64,000 bases of DNA from Lophius americanus (Eukaryota; Chordata; Actinopteri; Lophiiformes; Lophiidae): contig JBBDHG010000028.1 in the NCBI GenBank assembly GCA_037951165.1, positions 5,214,501-5,278,500 on the forward strand. The letters are read 5' to 3'. Of the stretch, positions 11,745-21,135 are shown piece after piece. How positions within the stretch are numbered: the first letter of the stretch is position 1; each line of letters begins with the position of its first letter. The position numbers and the translations under genes were made by a program. The notes under the pieces are model-generated. The model made no database searches and had not been told where the DNA came from. It worked only from the letters and a program-made list of their open reading frames with translations.

Positions 11745-12622
11745 ATACAACAGTATGTCTTATTGATGATGTCCCTACACTTTAAAACAAATCCGTATTG
11801 TTCTGCTGCCTGAGCTAAATGATTCGACTGCACAGAACCAGGGCATGTTCTTCTTCTGTGACAATAACCAGGTTTTTGAAAAAGACATATTGTATACCTG
11901 TTTACCTGTAATTCCAGACCAATGTCATGTCTATACAAGAACATAAGTGCGCCCGAAATGAAGGAATATCGAAGTTACTTGCAGAAAAATTCAATTTTCT
12001 CACAGAACTGTTTGTATTTAGGTAATGCCAGCTGCATCAGAAGCATTTAGCGCAGCAACAGGAAATGAATGTTGAAATATTTAAGACCCATCTCATTAAA
12101 CAGAAGACTTCAAACATGATACCTCATAAGATCATTTGTAACGATGAATATATAATTGACACTTATTCATGGATTAGCTATCTAGAAAATGTTGCAAAGC
12201 TGAAAACAGGAAGTCGACTTTTTAGACATTTTAGGTTCTTTCACCGTTTCACTTTCGCTGTGACTATTTTATAGATTAAACTACAGTAGATGAATAAATT
12301 AGATTACATCAACTTTTGACATCTACAGTAGATAAATTGATTAGATTAAATCAACCTTTAACATTTACAGCAGTGAAGTAGACATATATATTATATGATA
12401 TTATATGTTGATATTACTTTAACAGGAATATTATAAACATACATACTTTTACTCTGATACTTTAAGTACATTCTGCTGATATATTATATACTTTAATGCA
12501 GGTCTTCTACTTGTTAAGGAGAAGTTCTACAGTATGGTATCAGTACTTTTACTCAAGTAAAGGATGTGAATGCTTCATATTGTCCTCAGAATACAGAGAC
12601 CTTCTCTTACCTTACTGCCCAT
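9023..12622 (-). CDS. Gamma-crystallin (fish gamma-M/S type), three exons
   Basis: A lens structural protein with two beta-gamma Greek-key domains. Exon 1 is only 12 bases (12622-12611, M-G-S-K, donor gtaaga). Exon 2 (11653-11411, 243 bases) encodes the first domain and exon 3 (9298-9023, 276 bases with stop) the second; this is the classic gamma-crystallin layout. The joined frame gives 176 residues with no disruption. Greek-key signatures visible are FYEDTNFQGRSYEC, SRCNSIKVESGCW, GEYPDYQRWMG, IYERPNFQGQMM and GEYRKFSDWG. The buried tryptophans at about 44, 70, 134 and 160 are all present and there are only 8 methionines, unlike methionine-rich gamma-M proteins. A TATA box lies upstream at 12679 and a poly(A) signal downstream at 8872. 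Intron 1 holds a MITE piece and a (TA)n run. The family is certain; the exact subtype (M, MX or S) is not. Confidence 0.93.
9340..11200. other. Crystallin intron 2, no other gene
   Basis: AT-rich intron between exons 2 and 3 of the gamma-crystallin. It contains only short chance frames, including a string of diverged TACTT-type words near 9550-10020. No exon, RNA gene or transposon could be identified. Confidence 0.5.
11250..11392 (+). repeat. Copy of an unnamed dispersed repeat
   Basis: It shares 'ttactgacactgaaaataaa', 'taccaaggtgatg', 'cctgatagttgtgga' and 'tgaagtttatt' with copies at 16060-16290 (same strand), 43300-43570 and 59400-59620 (opposite strand), plus a fragment at 35696-35735. 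It abuts the donor side of crystallin exon 2. No coding capacity or recognised family. Confidence 0.65.
11694..11741. repeat. (TA)n microsatellite
   Basis: About 40 bases of uninterrupted TA dinucleotides in intron 1 of the gamma-crystallin gene, about 45 bases from the exon 2 acceptor. Confidence 0.95.
12245..12580. repeat. Partial hAT-like MITE
   Basis: The end 'cagtacttttactcaagtaaagga' and preceding AT-rich sequence with 'tactttaagtacattctgct' match the common fish MITE that is full length at 31688-32278 and partial at 56030-56445. It lies in intron 1 of the crystallin gene. Confidence 0.5.
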
Positions 12623-12678
12623 CCTGCAGAGAGCTGGAGTCCAGAGTAGTCTGTCCCTCAGCAGCGGCGGACCCCCGC

Positions 12679-12684
12679 TTTATA
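12679..12684 (-). promoter_or_regulatory. TATA box of the gamma-crystallin gene
   Basis: TTTATAAA at 12679-12686 gives TATAAA on the minus strand, about 57 bases upstream of the start codon. Gamma-crystallin promoters normally carry a TATA box with a very short 5' UTR, so this position fits. The flanks are moderately GC-rich (gcggggg). Confidence 0.8.
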
Positions 12685-12964
12685 AACCTCTATCAAAAGG
12701 TAGCAGATCCCACTGCAGTTGTTTTTTCAATGAGTGGGGATTTAACACATTGCCTTCGCTGCCAAAAATCTCGATCCAGACTATAGAGGAAAAATCCCTG
12801 AATCATCAACACAGAAAAGCCCTAGCAGGCAAATAACTGCCAGCTGAAGCTTCTTTATTGATCGGGACATCAAAGCCAGGTTTATCCACTCGTCCCTCAT
12901 CAAGTTCATCAGTCTGTCCTCCCATGTCAGAGGACATCACAAAAAAACTGCTCAAAGCTGCGGA

Positions 12965-13565
12965 ATCAGCATGGTATACTGTATTCTAAAAGAAAACAAC
13001 AATCTGTACAATTTATGGTCAAATACAGGAAGCTGTTGGTGCCAGAATTTTGCACTAAAAAAGGCTGTGAATGTTCAAGATGTTATGGTAATCTTATGAA
13101 AATATATAATATCAATATGTTTACAGTTACACAGTTAATGACATAGAATTACAGTAAATTCAGATAAGCTTAAACATTATTTTACAAATACATACCATGT
13201 TTTTAGCATCTAATTTCTGTAGAAATTATGGGATAATCTTTCTGAGTGCTTAAAGTTGGTTATTTAAGTTTTCCTTCCAGCGGAATCTTTCATTTAGTGA
13301 GAGTAATTCTTTTACAGTAATGACTTGCTTCTAACATTAATACATTTTCCTTTTAATTTACCTAAAGTTTATATTCTTACAGTAAAATCTGTTTTCCACA
13401 TATTCTGACCATAAACATTAAAGTTTTTTTTTACTGTTTCTTGGTTTAAGATAATTAATAATGTCTAATACAGTGATAGACTGTTTTGAACTTTACAGTC
13501 TTTTACAATTGCCATTTTGATTTTTCTACAGTAATCTCTTCGGACAGTTTTTGCAGCGTATTAAA
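12965..13565. repeat. MITE-like repeat with ACAGTAAA motifs
   Basis: Repeated words such as 'ttacagtaaa', 'tgccagaattt' and 'acagttacacag' are shared with 19985-20480. Both appear to be copies of a widespread non-coding fish element whose consensus contains 'acagtaaaatactggca'. No coding capacity. Confidence 0.5.
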
Positions 13566-13899
13566 ACATGATGTATCAAAAGTAGGGAAATCTGTTTTAA
13601 CCCAGATTAATGAAGCTCCATCCCCTATTTATAGATCCATTACAACCTTTGAAGATTTCTAACTGGCTGGTTTGTTCCTTTTGGTGGAAAACAAGAACAA
13701 AACACAAAATACAAAAACTTTAAACCAGGTTTAAGTGTTTAATATTAATAATAGTTTTTAATATTTTTCTTTTGTGATGTAAACTGCCAGACAATCGTTT
13801 CACACGTGTTTTTAAGCAAACGTTTGTATGTGGTTCCTGGTTTTACTCTGTGGTGTTGTTGTTGGAGGAAGGCAGGATTGAGCTGTAGTATAACCCCCC

Positions 13900-14995
13900 C
13901 TTGTCTTGCCTGAACATACACAGGGTCTTGTGTAGGTAAAGGGACAGCATTTCCCTGCCATTTCTGGCAGGTAAAATCAGGCTGATGTTACCTGCCCGAA
14001 GGCCATCGTAAGGCGCAACCACTTCAGATTGGCCGTCTCCAATAATTCATTGGGTTTCTGTAGGGACCGGAGGACCAACTCCACATCCCAAGGAGGAACT
14101 TCCCTGGTCCCTGATCGGGCCATTCGTCTCTGTGCCACTCGTAAAAGCTGTGTGATTTGGACTGAGGGATGAGGCGGGGGGCAGCCCTCAGCCATAGCTG
14201 GTGTGTCAGTTTGTAAGACGCAGGGATCTCTGGTCACTCTCCCTGTTGACATAGGCTGCTGCTACACCGCTGTCTGTCTGAAGCAGGATATGGTGGCCGA
14301 AATATTTGGCAGGAATTGTTTTAAGGCCAAAAAGACTGCCTTCAATTCCATAAAGTTGATGGGCTGGGACACACTGTTCCAGCTGCCCTCTACGCCCTTG
14401 CCGTCGTAGATGGCGGCCCTTCCTGCGTAGCACGCGTTTGATGACTGGGCATAACATACTCCCCTTGAAGAGGCTGCCAGGGTGACACCACAACCACTTC
14501 CCTTACCATCTGTCTGTAAAAACGGCCCTGGAGGAGGACCCGACCTGGGACTTGAGGCAAGATGAGAATGGAGGAACCAAAGGCGGTAACCTCGGGTCAT
14601 GGTGGAAACTAAACAAGGATCGGCCCCAAGGCCTACAGGTGGGATAGTGAGGTTCAAGACGAGCATGGGCTCTGCCTGGCGCCAAGAAAAAGCCGGCGGC
14701 TGTCGGAAACCTTGGCTGCTTCCCCATCAGCAACGTTGGTTCCTTTGCTTTCCACCTGCCTTCCTGGACGCTTCCAGGAAGGTATGGAGGTCACATGGGG
14801 ATTTCTATATTTCCCTCACTTGAAAGGGTGACCGTGTGCTGCGACGCCCCACCCGGGTACAGCCACAATGACGAACAGCTTGGACAGAAGCCCCATACGA
14901 GGTTCAGTGGATAAATGGTCTCTATACGATAGAGAATCCATGTTGTTGGTATATCTGTGGAAAGTGTGCCCCGTTCTCAATCACCCTTTAAAGTA
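13900..14995 (-). mobile_element. DIRS-type retroelement relic (RNase H to tyrosine recombinase)
   Basis: Read on the minus strand, decayed frames give in order an RNase H block and a recombinase start. RNase H is seen as LQTDGKGSGCGVTL, then FMELKAVFLALKQFLPN and LLQTDSGVAAAYVNRE. Then comes VPPWDVELVLRSL with LKWLRLTMAFGQVTSA, the N-terminal part of a DIRS tyrosine recombinase. This domain order is specific to DIRS elements. Several frameshifts separate the blocks and the reverse transcriptase upstream is missing, so it is inactive. It lies between the crystallin and c2orf80. Confidence 0.72.
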
Positions 14996-15049
14996 GAGCA
15001 GAGGGCCAGGTGAACCCCCTCCAGTTCTTCCTGCACTTCCAATGTACGG

Positions 15050-15300
15050 CAGTCACATTAGTAGTGATAATAATAGAAAGACTGCAATTAATAGTAATTA
15101 CAATAACATCTGTAATAACACTATATAATGAGAGTAATGTTTGATTTTGATTGTATCATGTTATTATTATGATGTTATTGTGATTATTATCATTGTTATT
15201 GTTGTTCTTGATAGTATTATTGTTATTTTGTTATTGTTAATAATATATATATTTTTTAATCATTTTTTACAGGTTAATGTGGCCATCAGGTAAGCGTGAT
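15050..15300. other. TTATT/TAATA-rich low-complexity tract
   Basis: Runs of imperfect ATT and TTG trinucleotides with no coding capacity, just downstream of the c2orf80 stop codon. It may include its 3' end, but no clear AATAAA was found. Confidence 0.6.
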
Positions 15301-15405
15301 GGATCAGTCAAAGGTTAACAGTCCACCAGCGGTAACAATAGTAAATGTCAAGAGATTTAGTCCAAACTGAGTCTTAAAGATCTAGACTGGTCCTGCGGGC
15401 TGAGG

Positions 15406-18400
15406 TCAGTCCTTAAGAGACTCCTGTGAACCCCCATAGTGCTCAGACTGGTCCTCACTGCTCTCCTGAGGGTGACAGAGAGAAGATCGGACTGGTTAAA
15501 CATCAGGATGGCAGCAGAGGTAGTTCATGCTGGTTTAAAGCAGAGACAGAAATTTAAAATCTGCCACCTGAAATAAGATGGAGAACTATTATTTGCTAGT
15601 TCTGTTGTTTCATTATTTCCTCCTGAGATGTTTTTTGATATTAGTAAGCTACTTACACTAAGGAAGGAGTGAGATGATGAGGAAGATTGCTGGTTCACTG
15701 GTTCAGGTGCTTGACTAACCTTCACCCTCGCAGACAGCCATCTCTTTAACTTCAGGTCTGTGAGAGAGTGAGAAGAATTAAACTCATGGAGTCACTGCTT
15801 TCTTTACCAGGATTAAAAAGCTGTGTTCTACAAGAATGTTTCTCAAAATTGGGGTACATACACTATCCTAGTGGTCATTTTGGGGTGCTGCAGGGCGTAT
15901 GTGAGATTATTTCAAGTAATTAAATAATTAAATTAAAATAATTAAATAATAAATGTATTAATGAATTATCATGTAAATGGATAAATAATAGATGTGAGAG
16001 ATAGATGATGGTGGTGGAGATGTATGGCTGGAGAAAGTTTCTAAGGTAGGGGTAACCGTAATATCATGACATCAGAGCGTTTGATCCAAAATCAAGTTAG
16101 GATAGAAATATTGGTATTTATAGTGTTAACCACGGATTACTCGCACATCTTAACAGATGCAATTTTACTGACACTGAAAATAAATAAGCTTAGATCTTAC
16201 TTGTCCCTAAGTACCAAGGTGATGGAAACACACGTGACAGTTATGGAGCTACTTGAAGTTTATTTTGGGGATGTAATTCAGGCTGGGATTAACTTTACAT
16301 AACCTATGTGGAGAACTGATCTGGATCTTCTGAGGTCTGTTCTAGTGATGTCTCTACACACTTACTGTGGTTCATGGAGTGCTGCGCGGCCTTGTAAGAT
16401 CCTAGCATGGCCAGCGGATGGCAGGACAGAGTTAGAGGATAGACGATAGAACCCTGGGTTTGAAATACAGGGGAATAACACTACTTATAGTAAAGACAAC
16501 ATCGTAGTGCATTATGGGACCGTTCACAGGGAATTCCCATGCATTCATAATGCCTGATGACTACACTAAAAATTTCAATGCTCTCTGACACTTAACAGTG
16601 TTCAAATATTTATATAATACATAAAACATTAATAATTGCTTCATTGTCATATTAATCACTGAAAGTGCAAGAGATCCTCATGCTGGTCAATTTTTCCTGC
16701 TTTTAACATCATCCTCAAGACAAAATGTTGGCCTAATGCCAAAATCCTACCCACTAACAGGTAACCAGATAAGATATCCCACCCACTGACAGGTAACCAA
16801 ATCAATTTATTTTGACTTGTCAGAGGTTGTTATGTTATGGCTGAACAGTGTATTTGTGCTAGATAATTAGTCTCAGTTTCTTCTAAGAAGGACTATTGAA
16901 AATATGAGTCCCAGCAGTGGTACCTTGGATTGCTGGTTGGGATAGGAGGTGGCTGGTTTACATCCGTACAGAGCCAAGATCTCCTCCAGTGGGAGCTCAT
17001 TCTGAAGACCAGGTTAAAACCAGCAGATCAGAAACCAGAACATCACAGCAGTTAAAAATACAACAGTGAAGATATTTTACTGACTATGTGAAGAGAACTT
17101 CAGGAGAAACTTGGAGACTAGTTCTAACTGGTCTCCACATCATCTTCAGATGTGTCTAAAACTCTTGCCATGCTGTTTTATGGACAAACAAAGTCCCTTC
17201 TTCCATCGACATGAGGTCGAGTAGAAACTCAGTAAACTTCTCAGCCTCGGATCAATAAAGCATGTCTAAGTCATTAAAACTTCACATTTGGTTGAACTGT
17301 TCCATTAAGTGGTATCCATAGGCCTACAGATATCACTGTCCTCAGATAATCCTCAGTGAAAAAGTAAACAAAAGCAAAGAAACAGATATTTAATGGAAAC
17401 GTTCACCATAATGATTCCAGCGAAGGAGGAGAGGATCATGGCTTCCCTCTCTGAGCGGTCGGGATAATGGGAGCTTCCTAAACTACCTGCTGCTCCGCTA
17501 GAGAGCAGAAGAAAGTGGAAACAATCATTTTCAGCAGCTTTGTGGAAGAACATGAAATAAACATTTTGAGGCAAGGATGTCATTTTAACTACCTCTACCA
17601 GAATTAACAGGTCCTGCTGCTCAGAGCTTCCAGTTGTGAACATAACCATACATTTACACCGACTCAGGTGGAATTCCAGACGGAGAACAGCTCACTGTGA
17701 TTCCTCAAGACTGAACAAACCCTCAGTATGTGTGTATATGTGTTGTCTTTGGTTCCAGGCCTACTCAAAAAGAACCTTCCGAAATACCTTCAACAACACA
17801 GTGAAGGCTCATTCAGGAAGTCACAGAAGATCCAAAGAGAAAAACCAAGGAACTCAAGGCCTCCTCACCTCAATAAAGGTCAGAGGTCATGGCTCCACCA
17901 TTCCAAAGACGCTGGGCTGAAATGGCATCGAGGGAGAGTGGTGAGGAGAACGCCACTCCTGACCCAGAAGAACATTAAGGCTAGTCCGAAATTAACCACA
18001 ACACAGCTTAATGAACCTCAGAACTTCTGGGAGAATCATCTCTGACTGATGAGTGGAGAGTTGAACTGTTTGAAGACAAGGGTCCTGTTCTATCTGGTGG
18101 AAACTAAACAATGTATTCACTAGAAAAACATCAGACCTACGGTCAAACATGGAGGAGGCAGTGGAATGCTGCGGAGATGCATTGCTGCTTCAGCACCAGG
18201 ATGACTCAACATCATTGTGGGAAACATGAATTCTACTGAAGGAGAATGTCAGGTCATTAGTCTGTGACGTCATGCAGCGAGACAATGATCATCAGCAGAA
18301 AAGTCTCTGTATGGCTCCCAGTGAAAATCTGGTCTTGAACCCTACTGAGATGATGAAGTGGGTCCTGAGAAGATCATTTCAGGCTCACCAACTCTACAAT

Positions 18401-19727
18401 GTGGCTGCACTAAGGCGGTTCTGGAAAGAAGAGTGGACCAAACATCCAACACAGTGATGTCAGAGACTGATCTCCAGCTATCAGGAGGGTTTGCTTCCAG
18501 TTGCTGTTGCTGAAGGAGGAACATCATTATTAAAGTCTGGACCTGAACCCCACTGAGATGATCAGTTCTCCTCAAACACTGCTAGTGCTGTTCAAACAAA
18601 AGGTGATGATGTCCCTGGATGTTGGGTTCGCCCCCTGTCCCAACTCTTTAGAAACTCAAAATGAGTGCAGATTTACAAAAGCAGTAAAGCTCATCAGTTT
18701 GGAGATAGCTTTTGTTTCTGTTGTATTTAGATTAAAACTGATCTACATATTATTTGTGCTTTTACTGATATTTTGCATCAGATCCCCGCTGTTTGCAGCC
18801 ACAGGTTTGTATTTTCAGACTGTTCAGGTTAAGGCACCAGGATTTTTCAAGAGTTCTGGACTTTTTCTTAAATGTCAAATAAAGGCCTGCATGGCGGCAG
18901 ATCCATGAAGACACAGGTACTCCTCAGTTAAAGCGTAACCATGCCGTCTCCTACTTCAGCGCTTACATGATGTCCCAGTCCAGGACGTATCGTCCCTCCT
19001 CTCTGTCCAACCACCAGAGGGCCACTTTGATGGCGAGGTCATAGTGCGCCTGGAAAATCAACAGAGTCAACCGTCACCACGTGTCATGGGACTGGTTTCT
19101 TGATTTGACGTTTGTAGAGCAAGAGAAAGAAAAGAAGTTTCTTTGGTCAAAAATAAACAATTTTTTTCTTCATCTATTTCTCAGTGACTGGGCTCCTATT
19201 TATGATGGAAGACTGACGGAGGAGTGGTGGCTCCATTTATTTATATTATAGGATTTTACTTTTTAACAGATTGTGTTTAATAGTGAACTCAAATAATCCA
19301 GTAGCCCAGCGGTTCCGAGTAGTTATATCACCAACAACCAAGTCTGAAAGCAGGGAGCTTTTCTAGTTACCATAGCAACTGATTTTTCACATTTATCCTT
19401 CTTAATGGAACAGAGTAGAGAAAATAAATCTGAGTAACAAAGCCTAGACTATTAGATAAACTTGCTTTATGAAACAGGCCTCAGCTCAGCATCACGTAAG
19501 CTGTCTTTACCAGGTCATCCAGGATGGTGGAGGTTCCCCTCCCCTTTGGGTCAAAATACTTTTCTTTGAGTTTCTGCCCGATGTAATCTCCACTGTTCAG
19601 ATTAGAAGAAAAACTATCAGTTCCTCTTTTAGAATATGCTCCATTTTTCTTTTCAACTGTTCTCTGAACTTGAACCATCAACTCACATCAGAGCCCCAAC
19701 ATCTCTCTTCAGCTGCCAGGCCTCCAT
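15406..19727 (-). CDS. c2orf80: C2orf80 (gonad development associated 1) homologue
   Basis: A small conserved vertebrate protein of unknown molecular role. Proposed coding exons on the minus strand are 19727-19687, 19592-19511, 19049-18967, 17482-17407, 17001-16924, 15749-15720 and 15465-15406 (stop). They join to about 149 codons; human C2orf80 is about 193. Diagnostic blocks are LIGDYIGQKLKEKYFDPKGR, LDDLAHYDLAIKVALWWLD, REAMILSSFAGIIM and NELPLEEILALYG, which match the human protein in order. The start ATG at 19727 is followed by a basic helix-like MEAWQLKRDV, as in the human N-terminus. Phases join without stops. The 30-base exon is the weak point: its acceptor (cctgaag) is poor, and using the better cacag 9 bases upstream brings in a stop. 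The last exon is acidic (SSEDQSEHYGG). It sits next to the gamma-crystallin as in human 2q33-34. A Tc1 relic lies in an intron. Confidence 0.85.
16055..16300 (+). repeat. Copy of the unnamed dispersed repeat
   Basis: The longest same-strand copy of the repeat at 11250-11392. Landmarks are 'gtaatatcatgacatcagagc', then 'ttactgacactgaaaataaa', 'accaaggtgatgg', and 'cttgaagtttattttgggga'. It lies inside an intron of c2orf80. Confidence 0.65.
16826..16862 (+). repeat. Tc1-like terminal fragment
   Basis: The end 'gttatgttatggctgaacagtgta' resembles the terminal inverted repeat of the Tc1-like family seen at 52733-53259 and 41700-41732. Only the end is left. Confidence 0.4.
17755..18605 (+). mobile_element. 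Tc1-like transposon relic in a c2orf80 intron
   Basis: This is a longer copy of the element at 8461-8790. It continues past 'cccagaagaacattaaggc' into 'ttctgggagaatcatctctgactgatgagtggag', 'acatggaggaggcagtggaatgctgcggagatgc' and 'ggtcttgaaccctactgagatgatgaa' (given as landmarks in short pieces), the order of a Tc1 transposase through its catalytic domain. Frameshifts and stops make it inactive. It opposes the host gene strand. Confidence 0.75.
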
Positions 19728-19984
19728 CTCATAAACCGGAGGCTCCTGCAGAAACAGGACACATCAAAACATGTTTACTTCCTCAGCAGGATGGTGAGAA
19801 GGTCTGAGATGTTTCTGCAGGCTCAACACATCCAGACCTTTTTATGGCCATTTGAAACTGAATTTACCTCCATATTAAGAAAACAAATGCTGATATGAAG
19901 GATTATCAGGAAGCAGGTCTGTTGAAAGTTAATGAATTTGATCACGGAAGGGTGTGCTCAAGGGTATATTTAAAATAGCGACCA

Positions 19985-20485
19985 TATCATTTAAATGTTC
20001 ATGGTTAAAGTAGTGTTAATACAAAGTATGATTTACAGTAAAATACTGGCAACTAGGGTTGCCAGAATTTAACCTAAGAAACAGCGACTTTGTAAAACAT
20101 CTTACTGTAGAATACCTTGAAAAATATTGATTCAGACTAATACATATATGATGATATATAATAAATGGAAGATATTCTTACAATGTCAACAGTGTACGTT
20201 AAAATAGCAGTAAAACACTGTTCACACCGGTAGTGTTACCCTAAATAAAGAAGCTGTTAGATGTTTCTTACAAGCACATGTTAACGACAGAATTTTACAG
20301 TAAAAATACAAAGATAAAATAACAGAAAAATACCATATCACAAGCAAATAATTACTGTTGTAGTTTTATTTTGTCAAAACTACAGATTTTGCTGGTCTGT
20401 ACTGTACATTGAAATTAATTGTAAAAATAAATAAAAAAAATCTAGCAAGAGCACCCTTTGTGTTCTACAGAAACATTAGAAATAC
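19985..20485. repeat. MITE-like repeat with ACAGTAAAAT motifs
   Basis: The text 'gatttacagtaaaatactgg', 'ggttgccagaatttaacc' and 'attttacagtaaaaataca' marks the same family as 12965-13565. It lies between the c2orf80 start and the shugoshin poly(A) signal. Confidence 0.6.
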
Positions 20486-20799
20486 TGCTGATTTCAAATA
20501 ATTTATTGTACTTTAATTTAATGTCCTCGTAAACAGGTTGACAGTGTCGCAGTAAATCAACGTCAAAATATTTGAGATCTAGTACATGCCACATATTTCT
20601 TTTACGGCTGAAAATTCAAGACTTTTTTCAGACACTGTAAACTCCTGCTGAGGGTGGAGCGAGGCTCAGAGCAGGACCAGAACCTGACACCTGGTTGGGC
20701 AGAACCATTCAACAAGAAATGATAATCTACCTTAAAAACTGTCACTAACGTAAAAGGAAAAAAAGGGAGAGAAGACAATCCATCTTCCATGCGATACAT

Positions 20800-20805
20800 T
20801 TTATT
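20800..20805 (-). terminator. Poly(A) signal of the shugoshin gene
   Basis: TTTATT on the plus strand gives AATAAA on the minus strand, about 330 bases downstream of the shugoshin stop codon at 21136. No closer canonical signal was found. Confidence 0.5.
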
Positions 20806-21135
20806 GGTCCAACAAAAAGAACAGGAGCATTTAAAACAAATTCAAACATCCGTACTCACCACACAGGTCTGTAGGTCTATCGTCTGAAGATCAGCTTCAG
20901 GACAAACATTATGCGACACTGAATCACCGTTCTGAGGAAAACAAGCCTCTGAAGCCAGAAGGTGAAACTTCTCAGGTGACCAGCAGGGACTGAATTATTC
21001 ATGCAGCTGACAGAACCTACAGACCTGTTTTACCTAGAGCCACGTCACTAACTGTTCAACCTCAAACACGACTGATTTAAACAGTCTGTAAAACTTTAAA
21101 TGTAAGGCAATAATAAAAATAACAACAATAGTCCA

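Noticed and set aside
14203..14409. Plus-strand frames over the DIRS relic
   Set aside because: They are antisense shadows of the RNase H region read on the minus strand.
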